Positions 27,953-38,419 are shown, counted from the stretch's first letter. The stretch: 64,000 nt of DNA from an uncultured bacterium (GCA_945829425.1 CALZUQ010000009.1:1-64000); one strand, 5' to 3'. Notes: generated by a model from the sequence alone, not told the origin. Made by a program: numbers and translations.

Positions 27953-28221
27953 ATAGCACCTTTGAACGGTGATGAACAGATAATGAACGAGACACATATC
28001 AACGGCTCTTTTTCTGAACATTTTTTGAACGGCAATGAACGTGTTGTAAGATGAACACGCGCTTCTGCACTTACAACGCAGGTTGATAGAGAACACACAA
28101 AGCGATTTCCCGTAAGGGAGACGGAGGTGCCAAAAGGTGTATTATTTTGCGCAAAGTGGTGCAAAAACTGCTTTTCTTCCTTTTTTTTCCTGATATTCGT
28201 GTCAGATAGGAAAAAAAAGAG

Positions 28222-28229
28222 TATCTTTG
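28222..28229 (+). promoter_or_regulatory. -7 box for the PL1-CE8 gene
   Basis: TATCTTTG fits TANNTTTG and is followed by GC. TTCG at about 28196 is a weak -33. It lies 87 bases before the start codon. Otherwise the 27741-28316 gap holds the terminator, the palindromes and a pair of related TTGAACGG..ATGAAC stretches (27962 and 28026). Confidence 0.55.
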
Positions 28230-28316
28230 CAGAGAAATAGCCGAAAGAAAGCCTTAGAAAGAAAATGAAAAGCATCTAAAATATCAGATAAAAAACATTT
28301 ACATAAATCATAGACT

Positions 28317-31300
28317 ATGAAAAAACTAACAAGACTATTGCTTTTATGCATCATGCTGTTATTCTCTGCCGGCGTTGAAGCCCAGCAGCTCGCTTTTCCC
28401 GGAGCCGACGGATATGCCAAACATATCACAGGCGGAAGAGGAGGAAAGGTATATTACGTAACATCGTTGAAAGACTGTACCGACGACAACCTCGTGCCGG
28501 GAACGTTGCGATGGGCGTTACGCACGGGAGACAATACTCCACGTACCATACTCTTTGCTGTGAACGGTACGATATACTTGGAGTCGAAGCTGAAGACAAA
28601 CCATGACAACGTCTCCATTCTCGGACAGTCCGCTCCCGGCGGAGGCGTATGTATCACAGGCTACCCTGTGTATATCACCAGCAACAATTATATCATACGC
28701 TATATCCGTTTCAGGGCTGGCGAGGTTCCTGCGTTGGAAAACGAAGGTAACGTCAGTTTTGCTGCCCTCGACATAGAGAATGCGTCGAAGATACTCCTCG
28801 ACCACTGTTCCGTGACATGGTCTATGGAAGAGTGTCTCACGATGTTCGACAACGAGGTTACGACAGTGCAGTATTGTATCATAGGCGAGGGCTTGTTCAA
28901 GTCATATAACGTGAAGACCGCCGGCGATGATAGCGGCAGAAGCTTCGCCATGCAGTGGGGTGGCGAGAAGTCGAACATGCACCATGTTCTCATTACCAAC
29001 TGCAACGGACGTGCTCCGAGGTTCAACGGCGTGAGAGGAGAGTCGGCATGGCTCCCCGGAGAAGGTAAGACCTACGCCCACGACATGCATGTTGACGGAG
29101 ACTTCGCCAACAACGTGATATACAACTGGGGTGGCGGCGGCACGAGCTACTACGGCGGCGAGCTGTACAAGTTCCGGTTTGAGGGAGCCCCGGAGGGTCT
29201 TGACCCTTACAACCGTGTATATATGCGTGGAAATTATTTCCGCCCAGGTCCTGCCACAATGGTCAGAGGAAAGAACAACCGTTACTTCATCAACCCTTCC
29301 GGCGACAGTGAAGACCAGGTAGGCGAATGGTATCTCGAAGGCAATAAGTTTGAGAAAAGCGGTAAGTTCACACCTTCTGGAACGTATTGGACGGATAAGA
29401 ATATCGACCTTGTGAACGACAACAACCTTTATGGCTTTGCTACCGGTGAGGACTATAATGCGAGAGGTCTGAACCTCGCGCAGGCATATAAAAACCATAT
29501 CCTCAGCAATATCCCTTATGAACTGTCGGGATATAAGCCCGTCTCTGCAGAACAGGCGTTCAAAGAGGTTACAGACAACGTAAAAGGTGCCGGAGCAAAC
29601 CTTCCTCGCTATGACGAGGTGGACATGCGACTCCTTGACGAAGCGGCAGGACGCATCACGACATACTTCATGGGCAGCCGTGCTACAAATGCCGCAGACC
29701 ATCCGGGCATCATAGACAATCCTTATGACATCAAGCTGAATAAAGGCACTGACGCCTTCACCACTTTGGCAGGAAAAACATATAACTACTGTCCGTCGTT
29801 GGCACGTCTGGAAGGCGAGAAATATGCCGTGGACTCTGACGGCGACGGCATGCCCGACGCTTACGAGGCTGCTGTAGGCCTTAACAGTACAGACCCTGCC
29901 GACGGTTCTGCCGTTGCAGCAAACGGTTACACTAATCTTGAGAACTACCTCAACGGCCTTGCGGACTTCTCGCTGAAGGCCAAAGACTACCAGACTTCCG
30001 ATGTTTATGTTGAGCCGGGACAGGCATCACGTCCTGAGAACGTCACCGTGACATTCACTGTGACAGACCAGGAGGTTGAGGGAACATGTCCTGACGCTGT
30101 CACATTGCCTTACGGACGTGACGTGACGATACCTTCTTCAAACACCACACTGTATAAAGATGGTTATACCATGACGGGATGGACCGACGGCAATATGGTC
30201 TATTCGTTCGGAGGAGAATATCCTGTTGTGGAGGATGTGACCCTGATACCTTCTTTCACGAAGAACATCTCGAATATCTCCGACCGTTTTGACGAGGTGA
30301 AGCTCGTATGGGACATGACAAAAGCGACACGCCCCGACCTTTCGAAGCAAGGCATATATGTCAGCCCGCAGAACGTCGAGGGACAGAGCATAGACACCCG
30401 CTTCTCGTACAACGCCAATACCGTGACGCTGCCGTCGTGTGACGGCGCTATGGCGACACTGACATATCCTACAGGCAAGGAGAAGGTGAACGCCGTAAAC
30501 GGCAAGCTGGAGAATATCGCTGTCAGGGATGATGTCACGGAAATCGCCGTGTCACTGCCTTATGTCGTGAATATCCCTGCCGGTGTCGTCTTCCACTCTC
30601 CGGACATTCCTGACGGCGAACGTTGTGAACTGGTATATACCAACCTCGACAACCTGACACGCTTCTCGCAGGAGGGCTGGGTCGTTATGACGGGAACACC
30701 GTCAGAACGCTCACGCCACAGCATAGACCCTTCCACCGACGAGTTCTCGTATTATACTTACGACGATTACGAAAAGAAATATGGCGGCGGCGACGGCTTC
30801 CTCCTCTCAGGAATACAGGTGGGCAGCTATCTCCATGCTGACGGAGTGCAGCGTACGGTGATGTATGTCAAAGACTGCGGCAAGGTGCGCACATACGCTG
30901 CCGGCTCAAACTCCAACGGAGACTATGTCCAGCTTACGGCGATAGCCACCGACGGCTCCGGCACGATGCGTGCGACACACAGCCACGTGCTCAACAAATA
31001 CCCGAACTACTCCGAGTCCTTCGACATGGAGCTCGACCCCGACAAGGCGTATATCCTGGTCTTCTCCTCTGTACAGGGATATGACATGGTTGTCACGGCA
31101 GTGAAACTGTTTGACAAAGACTCCGGGACACCGGCGACGGGCGAGGTCACTGCGGCATGGGAGTGGACAGGCTATCTCATGGAGGAAGGTGTCATATCAC
31201 CTGCCACGGTACTGTCGAAAGCGGCATACGCCAAGGGTGATGCCGTCAAGTCGGCACAGGTGACGAACTACATGGCGTCGTTCAAGGGTTCTACAACGGC

Positions 31301-32936
31301 AGAGAACGACCAGCAGTATATAGAGTTCACCCTCACCCCTTCGAAGAATATGGCGCTGAAGATGCAGACGATGTCGTTCTACGCTTACTCCGTAGGTGCA
31401 CAGGCGAAGATACGCATAACACAGAACATAGAGGGTGTAGAGAAAGAGATCTTCACGAAAGAACTGCTGACAGCGACCAACGAGACGAGGGAGAACTCCA
31501 CATATACCGTCACTCTCGACGCTACAGAGACAATGAAGAGCGAGGTGTTCCGCCTGTACTTCTCTAATCTCTCTTCACGATACAGCCTGCGTATGAGCAA
31601 TGTCCTTTTCACAGGCTCTTATGAAAAACGTGCCGCCGACGATCCGGGAATATTCTCCGACGGCCCATATCACGCCATAGTAAGCAATGCGGAAGAACTG
31701 CAGCAGGCTCTCGTGGCTGCGGCACAGTCGAAGGACGACAGATATTATATCTTCCTGAAGAACGGTGACTACGATTTTGGCACTACCGCGCTTACCACGA
31801 TACCTAAGAACACGTCTCTCATAGGTGAGAGTACAGAGGGCGTCCTCATACATAATAACCCCGGCAATGTCACAGACTATCAAAACCAGACACCTGTGCT
31901 GTTCATAGCTCCCGAGACCTCTGACGTCTATCTGCAGGACCTCACGGTGAGACAGGCGCGCGACTGGGCGGAGAAAGTGTCACAAGGTCAGGCGATAGCA
32001 ATACGCCAGAGAGGAAAGAGGGTGATATACCGTAACGTCACCGTTCAGGGCGTTCAGGACACATATTATCTCAACAAAGCCGATGCTTCGGCATATTTCG
32101 AGAACTGTACCCTTGCCGGTGAGGTGGACTTCATTTATGGCGACGGCACGATGTTCTTCGAGAACTGCTTCCTTCACCCGGTATCGTCCAAAGCCGTGAT
32201 AACAGCTCCGAATACTCCGGCAGGAGGAAAAGGCATAGTATTCAACGGTTGCCGTATAGAGAAGACGGTGGAAGCCAAAGACGATGTTACGGGCTACCGA
32301 TTGGGAAGACCATGGAACGACTCTCCGGCAGCGACATATATAAATACCGTAATGGCGGTATTGCCAACAGATGCAGGATGGGGGAAGATGACGGACAACC
32401 TCGTGGTACGCTTCCATGAATATGGCTCAAAAGATGCTGACGGAAACGCTCTTGACCTGACAAAACGCTCCATAGCGGAATGTAACGTGGCAGAAGGCTC
32501 GGACAGCCCGCTGCTCACAGAGGCGCAGGCGGCGGAATATACCGTGGAGAACGTCTTCGCTGCCGTTGCCGAGGGATGGAAACCTCGTGAGGCGGCTGCA
32601 CAGCTCGTCGCTTCCGCTCCGACGCTTTCCGGCAATACGTTGTCATGGAATGCCGTTGACGGGGCATACTGTTACGCCATTGTCACCAACGGACGCGTCA
32701 CAGACTTTACGACATCTACGACGTACACCGTGACGGACAGCAGCGCACAATATGCCATTCGCGTGGCAAACGTCATGGGTGGTCTGTCGCCTGTTTCTCC
32801 TGCCGCTTCAACAGGCATAGAGAACATCATGCTCGACAGCGATGCTGAGACACCGGTATATAACCTCTCCGGACAACGTGTAGGAAAGAACGTACGTGGA
32901 GTGGTGATAAAGGACGGAAAGAAAATAATAAGGTAA
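28317..32936 (+). CDS. Bifunctional pectate lyase (PL1) and pectin methylesterase (CE8)
   Basis: 1539 residues with signal peptide 1-22. The first catalytic module, about 24-410, is a PL1 beta-helix (LAFPGADGYAKHITGGRGGK; R232-A-P-R235 as the likely catalytic arginine region). A calcium-binding thrombospondin-3-like stretch follows at 506 (DSDGDGMPD), an InlB-repeat-like module at about 575-650, and beta-rich binding regions to about 1110. The second catalytic module, about 1115-1400, is CE8: D1248 in GVQDTYY, D1271 in GEVDFIYG and R1331 in LGRPW are the known catalytic triad positions. The C-terminal tail is YNLSGQRV...KGG-like (VRGVVIKDGKKIIR). The esterase frees carboxyl groups that the lyase then needs, so the fusion couples two consecutive steps on homogalacturonan outside the cell. 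Most homologues are separate proteins. Confidence 0.93.
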   Translation: MKKLTRLLLLCIMLLFSAGVEAQQLAFPGADGYAKHITGGRGGKVYYVTSLKDCTDDNLVPGTLRWALRTGDNTPRTILFAVNGTIYLESKLKTNHDNVSILGQSAPGGGVCITGYPVYITSNNYIIRYIRFRAGEVPALENEGNVSFAALDIENASKILLDHCSVTWSMEECLTMFDNEVTTVQYCIIGEGLFKSYNVKTAGDDSGRSFAMQWGGEKSNMHHVLITNCNGRAPRFNGVRGESAWLPGEGKTYAHDMHVDGDFANNVIYNWGGGGTSYYGGELYKFRFEGAPEGLDPYNRVYMRGNYFRPGPATMVRGKNNRYFINPSGDSEDQVGEWYLEGNKFEKSGKFTPSGTYWTDKNIDLVNDNNLYGFATGEDYNARGLNLAQAYKNHILSNIPYELSGYKPVSAEQAFKEVTDNVKGAGANLPRYDEVDMRLLDEAAGRITTYFMGSRATNAADHPGIIDNPYDIKLNKGTDAFTTLAGKTYNYCPSLARLEGEKYAVDSDGDGMPDAYEAAVGLNSTDPADGSAVAANGYTNLENYLNGLADFSLKAKDYQTSDVYVEPGQASRPENVTVTFTVTDQEVEGTCPDAVTLPYGRDVTIPSSNTTLYKDGYTMTGWTDGNMVYSFGGEYPVVEDVTLIPSFTKNISNISDRFDEVKLVWDMTKATRPDLSKQGIYVSPQNVEGQSIDTRFSYNANTVTLPSCDGAMATLTYPTGKEKVNAVNGKLENIAVRDDVTEIAVSLPYVVNIPAGVVFHSPDIPDGERCELVYTNLDNLTRFSQEGWVVMTGTPSERSRHSIDPSTDEFSYYTYDDYEKKYGGGDGFLLSGIQVGSYLHADGVQRTVMYVKDCGKVRTYAAGSNSNGDYVQLTAIATDGSGTMRATHSHVLNKYPNYSESFDMELDPDKAYILVFSSVQGYDMVVTAVKLFDKDSGTPATGEVTAAWEWTGYLMEEGVISPATVLSKAAYAKGDAVKSAQVTNYMASFKGSTTAENDQQYIEFTLTPSKNMALKMQTMSFYAYSVGAQAKIRITQNIEGVEKEIFTKELLTATNETRENSTYTVTLDATETMKSEVFRLYFSNLSSRYSLRMSNVLFTGSYEKRAADDPGIFSDGPYHAIVSNAEELQQALVAAAQSKDDRYYIFLKNGDYDFGTTALTTIPKNTSLIGESTEGVLIHNNPGNVTDYQNQTPVLFIAPETSDVYLQDLTVRQARDWAEKVSQGQAIAIRQRGKRVIYRNVTVQGVQDTYYLNKADASAYFENCTLAGEVDFIYGDGTMFFENCFLHPVSSKAVITAPNTPAGGKGIVFNGCRIEKTVEAKDDVTGYRLGRPWNDSPAATYINTVMAVLPTDAGWGKMTDNLVVRFHEYGSKDADGNALDLTKRSIAECNVAEGSDSPLLTEAQAAEYTVENVFAAVAEGWKPREAAAQLVASAPTLSGNTLSWNAVDGAYCYAIVTNGRVTDFTTSTTYTVTDSSAQYAIRVANVMGGLSPVSPAASTGIENIMLDSDAETPVYNLSGQRVGKNVRGVVIKDGKKIIR

Positions 32937-32954
32937 TAAAAACACACACCGTAC

Positions 32955-32993
32955 TTGCTTGTCCTCCGGTCAGTGAGATTGGAGGACAGGCAA
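32955..32993 (+). terminator. Terminator between the two PL1 genes
   Basis: TTGCTTGTCCTCC pairs with GGAGGACAGGCAA (one mismatch) 19 bases after the stop codon. There is no T-tract, so it might instead attenuate transcription into the next gene, whose ATG is 28 bases downstream. Confidence 0.6.
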
Positions 32994-33020
32994 CTATCAG
33001 AACCACCTAAAACTAATGAC

Positions 33021-35681
33021 ATGAAGAAACTACAGCTTTTGTCGGTTTTTTTACTGGCAACGATGACAGCGACAGCACAGAGGGTAGACTTCAATCTGCC
33101 GGGAAAAGAGTCGCAAAGCAATGCAGAGAATTTCGACAGCTGGGCGTTAGGAAGAATAGCGAAAGCAGAGCAGACATTCCTTACGCCAGAAGGAAACAAT
33201 GTAACAATAACCGTGGAGCCGACGGCAGGGACAGAGGCTAACGCCGTGTTCTGTAACTGGTGGAAAGACGGCACGATACGCTATTCAAAGCTCGTGAGTG
33301 ATGCCGTATATCCTATCATTCTTGACGAGAACAACAATTACTCCTATTCTTCTTCCTCGCCAATGGGAATACAGTTCACCATAACGGGACTGACACCGGG
33401 TGAGCATACCCTCGCGGCATATCATAACAACACCGACGGCCAGATGACTCCAGGCTACCCTACGGTAAGAGTCGTGGTGAACGGCGTGGAACAGGTCTCG
33501 GGAGTGGAACAGACGATAAGGAGGGAGACGACAGCCGAGAGCGGAATGTCGTATGTGAGGTTTGTGGCAGAAGAAGGTAAGGCTGTCGTGGTGCAGTATA
33601 TCTCGGAACCACAGAACGGCAAGGAATATACTAATACCACAGTGGCTGTCAATGCCCTCGTCTTCGACCGTCCGAACCCCAAGACGCAGGCGGAAAGCCC
33701 TTATCCGGAAAACCTAGACATGCACGCCGATGCCGACGCAGGCAGCATAACCCTGACATGGCAACCCGGTTCTTCTGCCGTGAAGCATCATGTCATGCTT
33801 GGTATTAACGCTGACGAGATGCAGGAGGTGGCAACGGTAACGGAGGCAAGCTATACCGCAAGCAAGGTATCTACGCACAACGTATATTACTGGCGCATAG
33901 ACGAGGAGGACGCAGCAGGAGTACGTTATGAGGGTGAGACATGGAGCTTCAGACCACGAAGGCTGGCATTCCCCGGAGCTGAGGGGCATGGCAGATATGC
34001 CATTGGTGGAAGAGGAGGCACGGTATATCACGTGACGTCACTTGACGACGACGTGGCAAACCCACAGCCTGGTACGTTCCGATATGGCATAACGCAGGTG
34101 AAAGGGCCGAGGACGATAGTCTTCGATGTGTCAGGATACATAGAACTGAAGGGCAGGCTGATGTGCTCGGACAAATATGTCACCATAGCAGGACAGACGG
34201 CACCGGGACAGGGAGTGTGCTTCCGAGGTGCTCCTTTCGGAATGCAGAGCGAGGGCATAACACGCTTCCTGAAGATACACCGTGGATATGCTGCAACGTC
34301 TGACGATCAGGACAAAGGCCTTGACGGATTTGGAATGGCGGGCAATGACCACGCCATCATGGACCATTGCTCCATAGCGTGGACTACCGACGAGGGCTTC
34401 TCATCACGTGGAGCGAAGAGGATCACCCTGCAGCGTACGATGATTTCAGAGGCTCTGAATGACGCTGACCACCCGAACTACGGTACGGGGACATGCCATG
34501 GCTATGCTGCCACGATAGGAGGAGGACAGGGTGCCGGTGCCGGATCGTTCCATCATAACCTCCTCGCTCATTGTGAGGGAAGAAACTGGAGCCTCTCCGG
34601 AGGACTGACAGGAAGCGGAGCGTATGACGGAGCACATGATGTCTTCAATAACGTAGTATATAACTGGGGTGGGCGTGCTACCGACGGCGGTACGCATGAG
34701 CTGAACTTCGTAAACAACTACTACAAGAAAGGTCCGGCGACAACTCAGAAATACCTCCTGCGACTGCAGCTTGAGGGAACGGGAAAAGGCTCGCAGTCGG
34801 CGTATGTCAGCGGAAATATCCGTGAAGAGACTGACGGAACAAAGACAAAAGACAAGCTCAACACAACATACCGTTACGAGCTGTCGGGAGGTCAGGTGCT
34901 CGATTGGGAACCTTTCGTCTCACAGCCCTTCTTCCCATCATACGCAAAGATAGAGAGTGCGGAACAGGCTTACCGTAACGTCCTTTCTGACGTAGGATGC
35001 AGCCAGCCGTTCTTCTCAGAACATGACAGACGTATTGTCTCGGAGACAATCCAGAGGACATATACTTATACGGGAAGCAGGACAGGCAAGAAAGGACTGA
35101 TAGACCATGAGAGTGATGCCGGGGGCTATGAGAATATTGCTGAGACACGTCACCCGGACAGCTATGACACCGACCAAGACGGTATGCCGGACTGGTGGGA
35201 GGCGGTAAAAGGGCTGAACCCTGCCGTGGCGGACAATAACGACGATGCCGACGGTGACGGATATACCGCTTTAGAGGAATACCTAAACTGGATTGCTCAG
35301 CCGCACTATGAGGTGAAGGGTGGTGAGACGCTCAATATCGACCTTGCCCCTCTCTTTGCCGGCTATTCCTCTGACGCCGAGTATGCCACCTCTTTTGCCA
35401 AGGAGGGTTGTGAAGTGTCTGTCAAAAACGCAGTGTTGTCGTTCAAGGCTTCTTCAGAAGCCGGAGTGGTTTCCATTCCTGTAACATGTACGGAAGGCTC
35501 ATACTCTTACGCGCGTACCATAAATATATATACTATGGGAGAAGCGTCAGGGATATTCGATGTCTTCGTTTCTGACGAGGCAGAGAAAGACGACAGGATA
35601 TATAATATTGCCGGACAGAGAGTGGCAAAACCAGAACTTGGCTCCATTTACATAAAAAACGGTAAAAAGTTCATGGAATAA
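33021..35681 (+). CDS. Pectate lyase, PL1 family, with N-terminal binding modules
   Basis: 886 residues. The start at 33021 gives a proper signal peptide (LLSVFLLATMTATAQ); a longer in-frame start at 32955 lies within the hairpin and was rejected. Residues of about 22-225 look like a beta-sandwich binding module (ITGLTPGEHTLAAYHNNTDG), 230-312 like fibronectin III (ITLTWQPGSSAVKHHVMLG, YYWRIDEEDAAG). The PL1 beta-helix starts at L315 (LAFPGAEGHGRYAIGGRGG) and includes HAIMDHCSIAWTTDEGF. A calcium-binding stretch begins at 716 (DTDQDGMPD, then DDADGDGYTALEEYLNW). A short C-terminal domain and the tail YNIAGQRV...IYIKNGKKF follow. It cleaves de-esterified homogalacturonan by beta-elimination, next to the PL1-CE8 fusion with which it probably shares a transcript. 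Confidence 0.92.
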   Translation: MKKLQLLSVFLLATMTATAQRVDFNLPGKESQSNAENFDSWALGRIAKAEQTFLTPEGNNVTITVEPTAGTEANAVFCNWWKDGTIRYSKLVSDAVYPIILDENNNYSYSSSSPMGIQFTITGLTPGEHTLAAYHNNTDGQMTPGYPTVRVVVNGVEQVSGVEQTIRRETTAESGMSYVRFVAEEGKAVVVQYISEPQNGKEYTNTTVAVNALVFDRPNPKTQAESPYPENLDMHADADAGSITLTWQPGSSAVKHHVMLGINADEMQEVATVTEASYTASKVSTHNVYYWRIDEEDAAGVRYEGETWSFRPRRLAFPGAEGHGRYAIGGRGGTVYHVTSLDDDVANPQPGTFRYGITQVKGPRTIVFDVSGYIELKGRLMCSDKYVTIAGQTAPGQGVCFRGAPFGMQSEGITRFLKIHRGYAATSDDQDKGLDGFGMAGNDHAIMDHCSIAWTTDEGFSSRGAKRITLQRTMISEALNDADHPNYGTGTCHGYAATIGGGQGAGAGSFHHNLLAHCEGRNWSLSGGLTGSGAYDGAHDVFNNVVYNWGGRATDGGTHELNFVNNYYKKGPATTQKYLLRLQLEGTGKGSQSAYVSGNIREETDGTKTKDKLNTTYRYELSGGQVLDWEPFVSQPFFPSYAKIESAEQAYRNVLSDVGCSQPFFSEHDRRIVSETIQRTYTYTGSRTGKKGLIDHESDAGGYENIAETRHPDSYDTDQDGMPDWWEAVKGLNPAVADNNDDADGDGYTALEEYLNWIAQPHYEVKGGETLNIDLAPLFAGYSSDAEYATSFAKEGCEVSVKNAVLSFKASSEAGVVSIPVTCTEGSYSYARTINIYTMGEASGIFDVFVSDEAEKDDRIYNIAGQRVAKPELGSIYIKNGKKFME

Positions 35682-35743
35682 TGACATAGGTCATTTTTTA
35701 CACTCAAAAGTAAGAAAATGACTTGAGAAAAGTTAATTAAAAT

Positions 35744-35785
35744 AAAAAAAGAGTTTGAAACACGGCTTTCTTAAACTCTTTTTTT
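35744..35785 (+). terminator. Terminator after the second PL1 gene
   Basis: AAAAAAAGAGTTT pairs with AAACTCTTTTTTT, giving an A-tract/T-tract hairpin that works in both directions. The T-tract is followed by the next promoter. Confidence 0.75.
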
Positions 35786-35792
35786 GTTTTAA

Positions 35793-35824
35793 TTTGCACC
35801 GTTAAAAAATATGTGCTATCTTTG
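35793..35824 (+). promoter_or_regulatory. Promoter for the 35954-38419 gene
   Basis: TTTG (35793-35796), 20 bases, TATCTTTG (35817-35824): a full consensus match, 130 bases before the start. The leader includes GGCGGGTTCTTTAATTC, reminiscent of a family 1 repeat end. Confidence 0.8.
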
Positions 35825-35953
35825 CACGAAGAATACGTGAACCTTAACATACTATGAGGCGGGTTCTTTAATTCAACCCATAATGGTGAAATACTGAGAT
35901 ATTCTACAGAAGGGAAATTAAATATTATTATCAATAACAAAAAAACAACTGAC

Positions 35954-38419
35954 ATGAAAAAATTTTTCACTCTTCTTTCTTCTCTGCTCCTTTGCCTCGG
36001 TGCAAATGCGCAGGCTGAGAACTTGGCAGATGTTATCAAGGATGCCCTGGCTGGCAGCACAGAGCAGGTATGCCCTGTCTTCCTTGATGCTCACAAGTCA
36101 TACGAGCTCAACTCGTATGTAGACCTTGGTACAAAGGCCGTGATTATCTGGGGTGGTGAGGCGACAATCGTTGTTTCCGGTGAGGGACAGCTCGCGTCGT
36201 CTACATTCTTCGAGATCCGTAACGCTAATTTCGACTGCGTTGCTGCCGAGGCTCCTATCTTCGGTATGTCCAAGGAACCTGATGCTTCTCTCAAGATCAA
36301 CGACGAGACATCAGAGATAAAGTTTGAAGGCGCAAACCAGAAGGTGTTCTGGAACGCTGACAAGTTCGCTATCGTAAACTGTAAGTTCTCTGGACTTAAG
36401 AAGTCACTCGTTTACGCTAACAAGCAGCCTTGGGCTATTAAGCTTCTCATGCTTAAGCACAACATCGTTCAGCTCGAGGGCGAGAACATTGACCCTGTAA
36501 TCAACTGGTATGGCTCAAACACTGGTGCCATCAAGCATCTCTGGCTTGAGGGAAACACCATATACAACATCTCTGCTGCCAATGAGGCAAGCTGGCTCGT
36601 ACGCATGGGCAACGCGTCTAACGCACAGCCACAGAAGATCTGGGGTCCTGACGCTACTTCTGTATTCTCAATGTACAACAACACCATCGCTTTCCCTGGC
36701 AAGGCGCTTGCTAACAACTTCCCTAACAAGAATAACGTAACTCTTGACTGGAAGAAGAACATCTTCATCAACACTCCTTACCTCCAGAAGACAGCAAGTA
36801 GCGCAGTGCGCACATTTACTGCTGAGGACAACATCCTCTACTTCAACAACGGTAAAGAGGCTGACGCTACAGACAAGGCAAAGTATGGTACTGTAGAGGA
36901 GATTGACGTGGACGTGCCAGAGACAACACTCGTTCTCAACGGTGTTGACATGCTCAAGAGATACTTCCGCCCGGTTATCACATCAAACGCTGCTAACAAC
37001 GGCTTCGGCGCTCATGAATGGGCTTATCCTTTCAAGACAAATATTGCTAAGCTTCCTGGTTATGCTTATGAGGTGGTTCTCGGTCCGGACATGCTCGCAC
37101 AGTACCCTCTCGTAGCTAACTGCGACGAGAAGAATATCGGCGTTATGAAACCTGGCATCAACACTACTCTTTATCCTTGGATAGAGTACGTTCGTCAGGA
37201 CGGTCTAAACACACTCTCTAACGGTCAGAACGAGGCACAGCAGTCTAACCGCTGGACAGACCTCAACCCTGTAACAGACGAGGAAGGCACATGGCTCCAG
37301 GTAACTGGCAAGAACGGTTCTGTAAACTGCCCGGTAGTAGGTGGCAACAACGGAAAATGCCTCAAGCTGTATGTTAAGGGCGTTACTAATGTAACTATAT
37401 TTGCTACAGGTTCTGCTTCTGGTTCAGCAGCTGACGGAAACGCTATCGTTGTGAATGCTATAAGCACAGAGGGAACAGAAATATCTGCTAAGTCTGGTGC
37501 CGGCAGTATTTATGGCAAGGGAACAAAGTCCACTTCACTTGACCTTGTACTCATTGAGGATGAGGGTTTTGAGATTACGATCACATCTGCTAACAAGGAC
37601 ATCCAGATCACAGGTATCCGCCTTGATACAGATGACGATACAATATTCCCGGTTTGCCACGCTCCTGGCGAGAAATATCCTGGCACAAACTACGAGGTTG
37701 TTCTCGGTCCGGACATGCTCGCTCAGTATGCTCTCGTCGACAACCCAGAGACAACAAAGCCAGGCATCAATGTTGAGGAATATCCTTGGATTACATACGT
37801 ACGCGGTGACGGACTTAACGTTCTTACAAACGGACAGAATGAGGCACAGCAGTCTAACCGCTGGACAGACCTCAACCCTGTAACAGGCGAGAAGGGCACA
37901 TGGCTCCAGGCAACAGGCAAGAACGGTTCTGTCAACTCTCCTGTTATCTCAGCTGAATGGAACAAGTACATGACAGTGGCTATCCAGGACGCTACCAAGT
38001 TCAAGGTTTATGCTACAGGTTCTGCAAGCACGACAGAGGCAACTCAGGATCATCTTATACTTACAGCAACAGCTAACGACGGCACACAGGTCGTTGCCGC
38101 AACAACTCCAGGTACTATCTGGGGTAAGGGCAAGGCTTCTGACGCAGCTGAGCTTATTCTTGATCCTATGAAGGCTTACGTAGTAAAGATTGAGTCTGCT
38201 GTTAAGGATATCCAGATCACAGGCTTCAACCTTACAGGTACAGACCTTACTGTAGCTCCGAAGGATGAGGATCCAGCACTTGGCGACGTAACAGGTATTG
38301 AGGAGGTGAAGACAGAGGTTTCTGTTGAGACACCTGCTTACAACCTCGCTGGTCAGCGTGTAAACGCTAACGCTAAGGGTATCATCATAAAGAATGGCAA
38401 GGCCTTTATCGTTAAGTAA
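35954..38419 (+). CDS. Secreted beta-helix protein with a duplicated C-terminal module
   Basis: 821 residues with signal peptide 1-20 (ending LCLGANAQA). Residues 25-350 form a DUF4957-like beta-helix (VIIWGGEATIVVSGEGQLAS, LWLEGNTIYN). Two tandem copies of a module of about 200 residues follow, starting at 372 and 580 (YEVVLGPDMLAQYPLV and YEVVLGPDMLAQYALV), each with NGQNEAQQSNRWTDLNPVTG and a DIQITGIRL-like end. The module resembles no family I can name. The protein ends YNLAGQRVNANAKGIIIKNG plus a few residues. It has its own consensus promoter and terminator. Placed between pectinases and a protease, it is probably a secreted pectin-binding protein or lyase-like protein; no catalytic residues are evident. 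Confidence 0.82.
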   Translation: MKKFFTLLSSLLLCLGANAQAENLADVIKDALAGSTEQVCPVFLDAHKSYELNSYVDLGTKAVIIWGGEATIVVSGEGQLASSTFFEIRNANFDCVAAEAPIFGMSKEPDASLKINDETSEIKFEGANQKVFWNADKFAIVNCKFSGLKKSLVYANKQPWAIKLLMLKHNIVQLEGENIDPVINWYGSNTGAIKHLWLEGNTIYNISAANEASWLVRMGNASNAQPQKIWGPDATSVFSMYNNTIAFPGKALANNFPNKNNVTLDWKKNIFINTPYLQKTASSAVRTFTAEDNILYFNNGKEADATDKAKYGTVEEIDVDVPETTLVLNGVDMLKRYFRPVITSNAANNGFGAHEWAYPFKTNIAKLPGYAYEVVLGPDMLAQYPLVANCDEKNIGVMKPGINTTLYPWIEYVRQDGLNTLSNGQNEAQQSNRWTDLNPVTDEEGTWLQVTGKNGSVNCPVVGGNNGKCLKLYVKGVTNVTIFATGSASGSAADGNAIVVNAISTEGTEISAKSGAGSIYGKGTKSTSLDLVLIEDEGFEITITSANKDIQITGIRLDTDDDTIFPVCHAPGEKYPGTNYEVVLGPDMLAQYALVDNPETTKPGINVEEYPWITYVRGDGLNVLTNGQNEAQQSNRWTDLNPVTGEKGTWLQATGKNGSVNSPVISAEWNKYMTVAIQDATKFKVYATGSASTTEATQDHLILTATANDGTQVVAATTPGTIWGKGKASDAAELILDPMKAYVVKIESAVKDIQITGFNLTGTDLTVAPKDEDPALGDVTGIEEVKTEVSVETPAYNLAGQRVNANAKGIIIKNGKAFIVK

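Noticed and set aside
27782..28275. Open frames on both strands over the terminator and palindromes
   Set aside because: They arise from repeats and palindromes; composition is not protein-like.
28902..29702. Long antisense frame of 266 codons in the PL1-CE8 gene
   Set aside because: It is a shadow of the strongly supported plus-strand gene.
32955..33020. Longer start for the second PL1 lyase
   Set aside because: The extension is coded by the hairpin region and would precede the signal peptide.
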